NCBI GenBank assembly: GCA_030526355.1
Contig: JAUNDC010000001.1
Span: forward strand, 1-62,128
Direction of reading: 5' to 3'
Origin: Bacillota bacterium
GTDB taxonomy: Bacteria > Bacillota > Clostridia > Peptostreptococcales > Anaerovoracaceae
DNA length: 62,128 nucleotides
Part shown: in pieces, positions 52,003 through 60,200 of the stretch
Numbering within the stretch: the stretch's first letter is position 1
Layout: each line of letters begins with the position of its first letter
The notes under the pieces: generated by a model
What the model was told of the DNA's origin: nothing
What the model saw: the letters and a program-made list of their open reading frames with translations, nothing else
Database searches by the model: none
Program-made: the position numbers and the translations under genes

Positions 52003-52500
52003 TTACTGCCCCAACGCAGGCTGCGTCCTGAGCCCTGCAATGATGGACGCTTCACGCCCCTGCATATCGGTGCAGTCAAACCGGATAAGACCGCCGGACA
52101 AGCTTGTCATGCTGAAATCCTTCACCTTCAGAATCACCTTGCCGTCGGCAGCAGAAGCCCGCGTTCCTTCCTTTATAAAAAGCTCCATAAGATTATTATC
52201 ATATTCATATATATAAGTGCAGTAATCTTCGCCATTGTACGACTGCTTCATCACCAGCGCATCGCAGCCGTCGAAGTCCCCGGTATATACAGCACCCTCG
52301 CTGTCGTTCTGGTGGATTTTTTCGGCAACATACGAAAGTGAGGCTCGCGAAGTATCGTTCAGAGCTGAATCCTCAGCAGTTGACCTGTAAATGCCGGCAG
52401 CCAGCAGAATGACCGTAAGCGCCGACAGCGCCAGGATAAAAAACAGCACCACAGGGAAAAGGAAGTCTATCACATGGCCGTGTTTTGTTTCAGCTTTCAT
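52003..52500 (-). CDS. DUF4860-like pilus-locus protein
   Basis: 165 residues: a short cytoplasmic start (MKAETKHGHVIDFLFP), one membrane helix (VVLFFILALSALTVILLAAGIYR) and an extracytoplasmic domain with CDALVMKQSYNGEDYCTYIYEYDNNLMELF. Resembles the DUF4860 family seen in clostridial type IV pilus clusters. Possibly a minor pilin-like component. Overlaps the next upstream gene by 4 bp. Confidence 0.7.
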   Translation of the reverse strand: MKAETKHGHVIDFLFPVVLFFILALSALTVILLAAGIYRSTAEDSALNDTSRASLSYVAEKIHQNDSEGAVYTGDFDGCDALVMKQSYNGEDYCTYIYEYDNNLMELFIKEGTRASAADGKVILKVKDFSMTSLSGGLIRFDCTDMQGREASIIAGLRTQPALGQ

Positions 52501-52841
52501 TTTTCAGCCTCCTCCCGGTTCTTCGTGATGATGGTTACATCCGGCATTACGTTGGCACCGTAAGCCTTGTAGTCGATATAGAACAGCTCATGGTTGTAGA
52601 CAAGCCCGTAATTTTGCGTCATGTATTCGAGGCTTTCCGGATATGAACCCTCCGTGATGTAGCAGCTTGTAATGCAGCGGTTTACAGCCTTCTCGAGAGT
52701 ATCTCTCTGCCTGTCTGCCGTATCTTCGGAAAGCGAGGACACCGCCTGCACGAAAAACACGACTATCGCCAGCATCAGACCTGCGCATATCAGAAGCTTC
52801 GTCAGTGTATGAGATTGTTTTTTGTATATGAATCGTTTCAT
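52497..52841 (-). CDS. small pilin-like protein
   Basis: 114 residues with an N-terminal basic patch and hydrophobic helix (LLICAGLMLAIVVFFVQAVSSL). It is followed by TLEKAVNRCITSCYITEGSYPESLEYMTQNYGL, the C-terminal style of clostridial pilin-like proteins in which a helix carries a TEG.YP element. The canonical cleavage site is not visible. Lies between pilC and the DUF4860-like gene. Confidence 0.7.
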   Translation of the reverse strand: MKRFIYKKQSHTLTKLLICAGLMLAIVVFFVQAVSSLSEDTADRQRDTLEKAVNRCITSCYITEGSYPESLEYMTQNYGLVYNHELFYIDYKAYGANVMPDVTIITKNREEAEK

Positions 52842-52865
52842 ACTCAGGTTCCTCTCAGGGGTTTA

Positions 52866-53921
52866 TCATATTCCGGACATAATTCCCAGAAGCGGCAGCA
52901 TTACCGACATGAGAATGATTCCTACGATTACCGACAGTATGATGACCAGGGTAGGCTCAAGCACGGCGATAGTGTTGCTCATGCGTGAATCGATGTCATC
53001 CTGATAAAGGGTGGCAATCTGATCCATCACCTGATCCATTGAACCGGTTTTGCCGCCGATGGAAGCCATGCGAGCGTACATACCGGTGAATATTCCTGAT
53101 GTGTAAAGTGCACGTGACAGATCTTCTCCGTCGTCCAGCTGTCTTCGGCATTCGTCCAGCCTGGCACCGAAGAACTCATCATCGTTGAGTGAGCCCACAA
53201 GCTCCATGCAGCGTTCAGGATTCAGCCCGCTGCTTAAGGTGAGAGCCATACCGCCGGCGAAGCGGCAGGCAGCAATCTGCTCCATGATTCTGCGGGTTCC
53301 GGGGATTTTGTAGCCGATGGTTTTTAACAGCTTTCTTCCTGAGGCTGTTTTGACACCATAGAGCCCGAACAGGGCTATGGCAGCAAGGATGATGATAAAT
53401 ACCACTGAATAACGCCCTATGACAGTACCCATGTTCATAAGCATACGCGAGAAGCCGGTCATTTCCGTACCAAGCTGCATGAACACCTGATTGAATACAG
53501 GCATTACCTTGACGAGCAGAACGACTACCACTATTATCATCATTCCGGTCATTATCATAGGATAGGTTACGGCGTTTCTGATGCTGCGGCTTATGGAAGC
53601 CTCGCGCTCGTAGTGGACGCGGAGAGCATCGGTGACATCGTCCAGAGTACCTGTTTCTTCGCCTATATGTATCATATTGACCATATATGAAGGGAACAGC
53701 TCCGTTTTCTGCATAGCTTCATATAAGCTGCCGGTTTCCTCTATACCGTTAAGAAGAGCTCTGAGAATGTCACGCTCCTCCTGTGAGTCTGAATCCTCCA
53801 GCATGATATTAAGCCCCTCCATAGCGGAAATGCCCGATTTCAATACCAGAGAAATCTGCCCGCAAAAGGAAGAAAGCTCCATATCGGATAAAGGCTTCGC
53901 AGATATACTTTTGTTACTCAT
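52866..53921 (-). CDS. pilC: type IV pilus/type II secretion inner-membrane protein PilC (GspF family)
   Basis: 351 residues starting at the second of two close ATGs (53921). The first (53927) directly abuts the GGAGG. Two T2SSF domains: N-terminal FCGQISLVLKSGISAMEGLNIM...YMVNMIHIGEETGTLDDVTDALRVHYE and C-terminal FAGGMALTLSSGLNPERCMELV...GMYARMASIGGKTGSMDQVMDQIATLYQ. Three membrane helices. Platform protein that passes force from the ATPase to the pilin subunits. Confidence 0.93.
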   Translation of the reverse strand: MSNKSISAKPLSDMELSSFCGQISLVLKSGISAMEGLNIMLEDSDSQEERDILRALLNGIEETGSLYEAMQKTELFPSYMVNMIHIGEETGTLDDVTDALRVHYEREASISRSIRNAVTYPMIMTGMMIIVVVVLLVKVMPVFNQVFMQLGTEMTGFSRMLMNMGTVIGRYSVVFIIILAAIALFGLYGVKTASGRKLLKTIGYKIPGTRRIMEQIAACRFAGGMALTLSSGLNPERCMELVGSLNDDEFFGARLDECRRQLDDGEDLSRALYTSGIFTGMYARMASIGGKTGSMDQVMDQIATLYQDDIDSRMSNTIAVLEPTLVIILSVIVGIILMSVMLPLLGIMSGI

Positions 53922-53984
53922 AATCATCCTCCATATGTAAACTCAGTACCATCACCATCAGTAAAATAAATTCAACAGGTACCA

Positions 53985-54908
53985 TCAGTACCAGTACTTG
54001 GCAGTGTAATTGCTGCCGTCGCCTATATATTCACTGACAGAAGAGCTGTCGTTGTCCGCAGCCAGAGTAGGATCCATCAGTGACCAGTTTTTTCCGTCAA
54101 ATTCTATAATGTTGTCTACCCAGCCGACCTCTTTAAGGTAGACGCTTATCCATGCATGGTATGCAGTACCGGAGTAGCCCACCACCAGCTTGGTCGGAAT
54201 TCCCTGAGACCGGAGCATACCGGACATAAGGGACGCATAGTCGAAGCATATACCCTTTTCCGTCTCCATGGTTCTGTCCATGTCAGGCAGATAATCAACG
54301 GACACATTGGCAGCCGCTTCCTCGTCGTATGATATGTTATCTATTACATAGTTATATACTTGTTCAACGTAATCAAGATCGTTGGAGGAGTTGTCCGACA
54401 GCTCCCTGCCGTATTTCACAGCCTCGCTGTCTGCAGTGAACATGACATACTGGTTCGGATACAGGAAAGGCCCGAACTCATCATCAAGCGTAACTGATAT
54501 GCTCTGTGAGAAAACAAGGGCGTACATATCACCGTAGGCATGCTCAAGCACATCAAGCTTGTATCCGCCGTTTCCGCCTGAGAGAGGGAAGACCGAGTAG
54601 TCTCCGCCATGCAAAGTGTACGAGTACACGTCGCCGTCAGGTACGGTGATCTGAAGCTTTGTCCTGTCTGCACTTCCTGAATATTTCACCATGACGTAGC
54701 CTTCAGATGTGTTTGACGCATCTATGGATACACTTCCTCCGCCGTAGGTGACACTGCCCGATGCCTCAGGCACGCGAACCTCCGTCACAGTGGTGCGTCT
54801 GGCGTCAGTGTGATTTTCGGAGGAGCCTCCGCCGGAGCAGGCAACTAAAAAAGAGGCTGTTATCAGAATTACAAGAAACGCACAATAAGCAAGTGGTTTG
54901 TTATGCAT
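53985..54908 (-). CDS. transglutaminase-like lipoprotein
   Basis: 307 residues with lipobox LVAC (Cys ~24). An extracytoplasmic beta region is followed by a transglutaminase-like core: Cys in KGICFDYASLMSGMLRSQGIPTKLVVGY, His in AYHAWISVYL and Asp in WSLMDPTLA, so the Cys-His-Asp triad is complete. Such domains act as proteases, cross-linkers or amidases. Located in the same direction between the sigma-factor pair and pilC; it could process pilin or wall material. AAGGAGG ribosome site. Confidence 0.85.
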   Translation of the reverse strand: MHNKPLAYCAFLVILITASFLVACSGGGSSENHTDARRTTVTEVRVPEASGSVTYGGGSVSIDASNTSEGYVMVKYSGSADRTKLQITVPDGDVYSYTLHGGDYSVFPLSGGNGGYKLDVLEHAYGDMYALVFSQSISVTLDDEFGPFLYPNQYVMFTADSEAVKYGRELSDNSSNDLDYVEQVYNYVIDNISYDEEAAANVSVDYLPDMDRTMETEKGICFDYASLMSGMLRSQGIPTKLVVGYSGTAYHAWISVYLKEVGWVDNIIEFDGKNWSLMDPTLAADNDSSSVSEYIGDGSNYTAKYWY

Positions 54909-54951
54909 TCATTAAAGCCTCCTTTTGATATTTATTGCTGCAATCAGGCAT

Positions 54952-55668
54952 TTATGTCACCGACAGCGCAAGCTGCAGTGTGTTTCCGGCATTATCCGGA
55001 ATGTATACGTTGAGCGCTTCATCAGGATATTTGAATATTACGCGCCCTGTTGCCTCGTTGTATGAAACAGGCTTGATCGTCCTGCCCTTGGTGTCGACTG
55101 CCTTGATTTCGGCAAAATTGATTCCTGAACCGTTATCCGACAGGTTCAGATAGAAGTTGTCCTTGTCCCAGTCGTTTGATACAAGCATCGGAACCTCGGT
55201 GTCGACATTTCCTACAGTAACCGTGACGGTTTTCTGCTGCTTGTTGATTAGAGTGACAGTGACATCCATCTGTCCGTTGACGGCAGGCTCAATGGAATAC
55301 TTATGGGCATCCACCTCGTATACAGGAGTGTTTCTGCCGTCGATGGTGGCTGTTATTCTGGAAACCGGCATGATTGAATCGACAGTGAGATCATATACCG
55401 GTGTCGATGTGTATTCCTCACTCTGGCTGTCAACTGTAAATGATGGAGCAATGAAAAGGAACGGAAGCATCAGGAACATCACCATCATGATGACCAGAAC
55501 CGTACGCTGCAGAGCGAAACGTTCCTTTCGGTAGCTGCTGTAGGAGGTGAGAACCTCCAGTGGGATGGAGTTAGGTTCGACCTTGTTTTTTTCAAAAACC
55601 TGCTCCAGTATTTTGCTTGCTGTCTTTTCGTCAAGCACTATTTCAGGTGTTTTCTTAAACTTAAGCAT
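54952..55668 (-). CDS. membrane protein next to ECF sigma factor, possible anti-sigma regulator
   Basis: 238 residues: N-terminal cytoplasmic ~55 residues, one membrane helix (TVLVIMMVMFLMLPFLFIA), then an extracytoplasmic beta-rich domain (VYDLTVDSIMPVSRITATIDGRNTPVYEV, FYLNLSDNGSGINFAEIKAVD) resembling Ig-like/cell-surface sandwich folds. Directly follows the ECF sigma gene with a 17-bp gap, the usual place for its anti-sigma factor. No zinc-binding anti-sigma motif is present, so the role is inferred from position and topology. Confidence 0.7.
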   Translation of the reverse strand: MLKFKKTPEIVLDEKTASKILEQVFEKNKVEPNSIPLEVLTSYSSYRKERFALQRTVLVIMMVMFLMLPFLFIAPSFTVDSQSEEYTSTPVYDLTVDSIMPVSRITATIDGRNTPVYEVDAHKYSIEPAVNGQMDVTVTLINKQQKTVTVTVGNVDTEVPMLVSNDWDKDNFYLNLSDNGSGINFAEIKAVDTKGRTIKPVSYNEATGRVIFKYPDEALNVYIPDNAGNTLQLALSVT

Positions 55669-55685
55669 AGGCAGACCTCCCTCCT

Positions 55686-56246
55686 TTAGTTTTTAAGAAT
55701 CCTGGCGAGTCGCTTCCTGCCATTGTCAAGATATCTCTTGACCGTGCTGCGGCTTATATCCATAAGCTCTGCAATCTCGTCGAGTTTCATATTCTTGAAA
55801 TATTTGAGTATTATAATCTGAGATTCGGTGAACGGGAGATTAAGTATCTGATTCATTATGTACTCCCTCGAATCGATTTCAATGACCTCATCCTCAGGAT
55901 TCGAAGCAGGTGCGCGCAGCTGACCTTCGACAACCGAGTCGTAACCGGTCATTTCCTGATCGTAGCGCTGCTGCTTGCGGTGCAGGTTATAGCACACACG
56001 GAAACATATCTGATTAAGCCAGGCCACTATCAGTGATGGGTCATTCAGCTTCGTCAGATTCTTCAGTGCCAGGCTGTATGTCTCCTGGAGAGCATCCTGG
56101 GCCAGGTATTCATCCTTGAGATAGCGGTAAGCGAAATGATACTGCCTCTGATATGTGGCAGCATACAGCTCGGCAAATGCGTCGCTGTCACCCTGCTGCG
56201 CTCTGCTTACCAGCTTCGCTATGTATTTGTAATCTAAAGCAGCCAA
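55686..56246 (-). CDS. ECF-type RNA polymerase sigma factor
   Basis: 186 residues with a TTG start (complement CAA at 56244-56246) preceded by AGGGGG. Region 2: AFAELYAATYQRQYHFAYRYLKDEYLAQDALQETYSLALKNL. Region 4: LPFTESQIIILKYFKNMKLDEIAELMDISRSTVKRYLDNGRKRLARIL. A ~30-residue acidic linker separates them. Probably controls the downstream pilus and transglutaminase genes in response to an envelope signal. Confidence 0.9.
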   Translation of the reverse strand: MAALDYKYIAKLVSRAQQGDSDAFAELYAATYQRQYHFAYRYLKDEYLAQDALQETYSLALKNLTKLNDPSLIVAWLNQICFRVCYNLHRKQQRYDQEMTGYDSVVEGQLRAPASNPEDEVIEIDSREYIMNQILNLPFTESQIIILKYFKNMKLDEIAELMDISRSTVKRYLDNGRKRLARILKN

Positions 56247-56293
56247 GCCTACACCCCCTAATGTGTGATAGGAATAAACGGACTATCTGTAGC

Positions 56294-56986
56294 TTATTTT
56301 CTCTCTGAATAAATACGATTGTTTGACAGTGCTATCAGCTCATTGATGTTTGTGGCATCAGAGCCCTCATGAAAAGCAATGCCGTACCTGTATTCGATCG
56401 GTATGGATTCGCTTGAGGCGTTATTCTGTGATACCTTGGTGTTGACAGCATCGATGAACTCCTTGATCTTGCGGTTGCTGCAGTCCTCGAAAATAGCGAG
56501 GAACTTGTTGCCGCCGTTGCGCCCCACGAAGCAAAGGTCGATGGATGCCGACTTGAGTATCGACGAAAATTCACGTATCGCATTGTTGCCCTGCATATGA
56601 CCGTACCTGTCGTTTATATCCCTGATATTGGAAAGGTCGAACATGATGCATCCCAGAGAATCAGGCAGCGGTTTGTCAAGATATTTCTCTATGACAGCAT
56701 CGCAGCTGTAGCGATTGGCGATGCCGGATACGGGATCCGAATATACTGCGAAGTCCAGTTCACGATATTCTCTCTTGAATGCCGAGAACAGACTGAAATC
56801 CATAAATGTGAACAGGAATGACAATCCTAGGGAAGCCCACAGCAGGATGCAGAGTATACGAATATGTGAATTGTTGGCGATCAGCTGGTACAGCTCGGAA
56901 TCTCCGATAACTATCAGCAGCCCCAGACCCGTCAGACAGACGAATATAATAAGTTGGATAGTTTTGTACACGTCGAATTTCTTCAT
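56294..56986 (-). CDS. membrane GGDEF-domain protein with degenerate active site
   Basis: 230 residues: two N-terminal membrane helices (~10-28 and ~42-64), then a GGDEF fold. DPVSGIANRYSCDAVIEKYL, CIMFDLSNIRDINDRYGHMQGNNAIREFSSIL and YRYGIAFHEGSDATNINELIALSNNRIYSER are normal. The active-site motif reads GGNKF in FVGRNGGNKFLAIFE instead of GG(D/E)EF. The catalytic acid is lost, so it should not make c-di-GMP; it may bind GTP or act as a sensor. It is the first gene of the minus-strand series; AAGGAGG precedes it. Confidence 0.85.
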   Translation of the reverse strand: MKKFDVYKTIQLIIFVCLTGLGLLIVIGDSELYQLIANNSHIRILCILLWASLGLSFLFTFMDFSLFSAFKREYRELDFAVYSDPVSGIANRYSCDAVIEKYLDKPLPDSLGCIMFDLSNIRDINDRYGHMQGNNAIREFSSILKSASIDLCFVGRNGGNKFLAIFEDCSNRKIKEFIDAVNTKVSQNNASSESIPIEYRYGIAFHEGSDATNINELIALSNNRIYSERK

Positions 56987-57003
56987 CGCATGAACCTCCT
57001 TGA

Positions 57004-57274
57004 TAAAATCTGCGGTGTATACCTCCTCCTATTATAACTTATATTAAGGAAGAAATAAACAGCAGGTGAAAAATAATCCCCCCTGAAATGCAAAAAATTA
57101 TGTACGTACAAAAAAACAAGAAATTTGTAAAAAAAGTGAACCTTTTACCACCCCCTCCCCCTCTTTATTTATATAGACCTGAAACGGCAGATAATAATTA
57201 CATGTTCTGCCATAATTTAACCGTTAATATAATGATTGAGGTAAGTTCTTAACAAGAGAGGAAGAGAGGAAGCT
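57004..57274. promoter_or_regulatory. divergent intergenic region between GGDEF gene and giant surface protein gene
   Basis: 270 bp without a gene. On the minus strand a TATAAT near 57033-57038 may be the -10 of the GGDEF/pilus unit (-35 unclear). On the plus strand TATAAT near 57226-57231 may serve the surface-protein gene (-35 unclear). A C-rich pyrimidine tract lies near 57145-57170. I see no riboswitch or clear terminator; a c-di-GMP aptamer was looked for because of the neighbours and not found. Confidence 0.4.
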
Positions 57275-60200
57275 ATGAAAAAGAGTTACAAAAAAGGGCT
57301 CGCGCTGTTTCTGGCAGTTCTCATGGTAGTAACCACAGGACTCTATTCTGCGGATGGATTCCTGAAGGCTACTGACGGTGAAGACACCCAGAGTGAACAG
57401 CAGACAGAAGAATCGACAGCTACGGAAGTGCAGAAGGTTGAAATCCCTGCAGATCCTGAGGCTGACAAAACTTCCGGAGAGGCTGAGAAGTCAGAGCCGG
57501 AAACAAAGTCCGAGCCGGCAGCAGCACCGGCAGCTTCTGATACACAGAAGTCAAAATCGGCAGACAAGAAGTCCGGAACCAAGGATGAATCCGGCGACAA
57601 AGCTAAAGAAGATAATGCAGAGAAGACCTATGATGTTGTTATTGATCAGCCATCAGTGGACGGCGGCACAATCAAGGTACAGGCATCAGGTGAAAACGGT
57701 GTGACACCGGTTAATTTCAACAGCGGCAGCTTCACCAAGAAGGTGAAGGATGGTGCTGAGCTTAAGGTTGAAATTAAAACTGCAGATAATTACAAGGTTG
57801 GCGCAGTTAAAGTGAACGGCAGCGAACTCAAGGCCGATTCAGTTAACGGCAAAGTCAGCACATACAGGTTTACGGTTAGAGAGGATAAGAAATTTACCAT
57901 AACATATGAAAAGGCACAGGCTGTATCAAATGACAACAGCGATAAGGGCGATGCCAATAAAGATGAATCAAAGGATGACGACTCGGATGACAGCGACTCC
58001 GACTCGGATAAGCAGACAAACGATGCTGATAAGAAGGCTGACGCTTCAGATAGCACAGCAGCAGCTGACAGCAATACAAATGGCAGCAGCGATGACAATG
58101 GCGCAACTGACACAGATAGCGACTCATCGCTTCTGGGCGGAATAGCAGCAAGCATCGCAAACAGTGCACTTGATAATACAGGATTACAGATTGCTTCACC
58201 GTTAGTGATGGCACTGTTTGGTTCATCAGATAATGATGTTGAAAACCCTAAGCAGACATTAACAACAACTGCTGGTGATGGGGCAAAAATAACCGTTTCT
58301 GCACCAGAAGGTGCTTTACCGGCAGGTTCAAATGTAAATGTCAGAGCTATTTCATCAGGAGCAGTTGAAACTGCAGTTGAAACAGCGGTAAATGCTGATG
58401 GAAAAGAACTTATTAATTTCAAAGCATATGATATTACTATTACAGACAAGGATGGTAAGGTGATTCAGCCTGAAAGCGCTGTAAATGTAAGCATAAAGGG
58501 AGCTGATGTTGCAGGTGATAATGCGACTGTATATCATGTCGATGGAAAGAATGCCAACAAGGTTGCTGATGCAAGAAGCGGCAATTCTGCAACTTTCAAT
58601 GCAGAACATTTCTCTATTTATGTTGTAGCAGGAGAATCGGAAGCTGAAACAAATGTAAATTCGATAAAAATTAAGATTCAGCTCAAATATGAAAACGGAG
58701 TATCTGCTTTTGGTTTCCCATATACAATGATTATTGAAGAGACTGAAACGGGATTCCCGGTAGAGTACGAATTACCTATTAAAAATGGGTATACATTAGC
58801 AATACAGAATAAGCCTTATAAGGATGGTTTTTCTATTACAGATGGGAAATTAGAAGGAACTATTGCAAAAGGTACTACAGAGGATCAGATGATAGATGTA
58901 GTGTATCTTGCAAATGCTTCAACTTATACAGTGAAACATTTGTATGAAAAACCTGATGGTACTTATCAAGAGAATCAGGAACAGCGACAGTCAGGTGTAG
59001 CTGGAAAGGTAGGAACACTTACATCAGCCGAAGCCAAAACTGTTTCCGGATATATTGCACAGCCGATTGCTCAGGAAGAAATACAAGTGGGTAATAATAC
59101 AGTTGTTGAAGTTAAATATGATTTGGTTTCATATACTTTAACTTATAACCCTGAAGGCGGAAGCTATGTACCATCAGTAACTGCAAAAGCAGGTACTTCA
59201 CTGGAGCTTGCAAAGGGTGATAGTGCACCTATAAAAACCGGATATACATTTGCAGGTTGGACAGATGGAGATGGTAAGAATGTTTCAGATCCGTTTGAAT
59301 TGAATGGTGATACGGTTCTTCATGCAAAATGGACAGCGGCAACAGTGAAATACAAAATTGTATATATGACAGAAAATGCAGATGATGATGGTTATTCATA
59401 TGCCGGAACTGTCGAGGCAACTGGAAAAACAGGAGCTGTTGTTACTGCTAATAGTAACACAACTAAACCATCAGGTTTTGACACGACACATTTTACATTT
59501 AAAGAATCAACAACAGAAACGCTTTCTGCAGACGGCAGTACTGTAATTACCGTAAAATATAGCAGAAATACTTATACCATCACCTTTTTAAGAACAGGTG
59601 ATAGAACATTAGTATGTACAAAGAACGAACATAGTCATAGATGGAATTGTTATAATAAGAAAGGGCAATTAACTTGTAATAAGGAAGCGCATTCTCATTC
59701 AGATGATTGCTATAAATCGACAGATTTAATTATTGAAGCTAAATATCAGGCTAATATCAAAGATCAGTGGAATGCTGCAGTTGGCCCAGGAACAGATTTT
59801 GAAGGAAATAACTGGAGCTGGACATCAGGAAATCGTACCTATTATACTGGTTTCCAGGCTACTATGCCGGGTTATTATGTTCAAACAACGGCAGGAGAAA
59901 AAGGATCGATTACCAGAAATCTATATTATTATGTAGAAGATCCAAGTGGAACTATCACATATAATGGAAAGACGTTTAAATTATATACGCAGGTAACCTT
60001 GAATTTAAGTCGCGGGACGGTTCCTACTTACGAGGAAGAGTTTTTCAAAATTGATGGATATGATAGATTCGCTAGCACAATACAAGTATGGAAAGATGGC
60101 ACTAATGGTGGAAATAATTCAGGTAGTTGGGACAGCAATGGAGGAGGAAAGTTCTACTACACCAGAGCTCAATACTCACTAGAATTGATTAATGGAGACA

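Noticed and set aside
57004..57274. c-di-GMP riboswitch upstream of the surface protein gene
   Set aside because: The GGDEF neighbour suggested it, but no GEMM-type core or nearby terminator hairpin can be seen in the 270-bp gap.
57378..58145. Short plus-strand frames inside the giant surface protein gene
   Set aside because: They are alternative frames of the low-complexity Glu/Lys/Ser coding region. The frame from 57275 stays open for 4.85 kb and carries a signal peptide and recognisable repeats.
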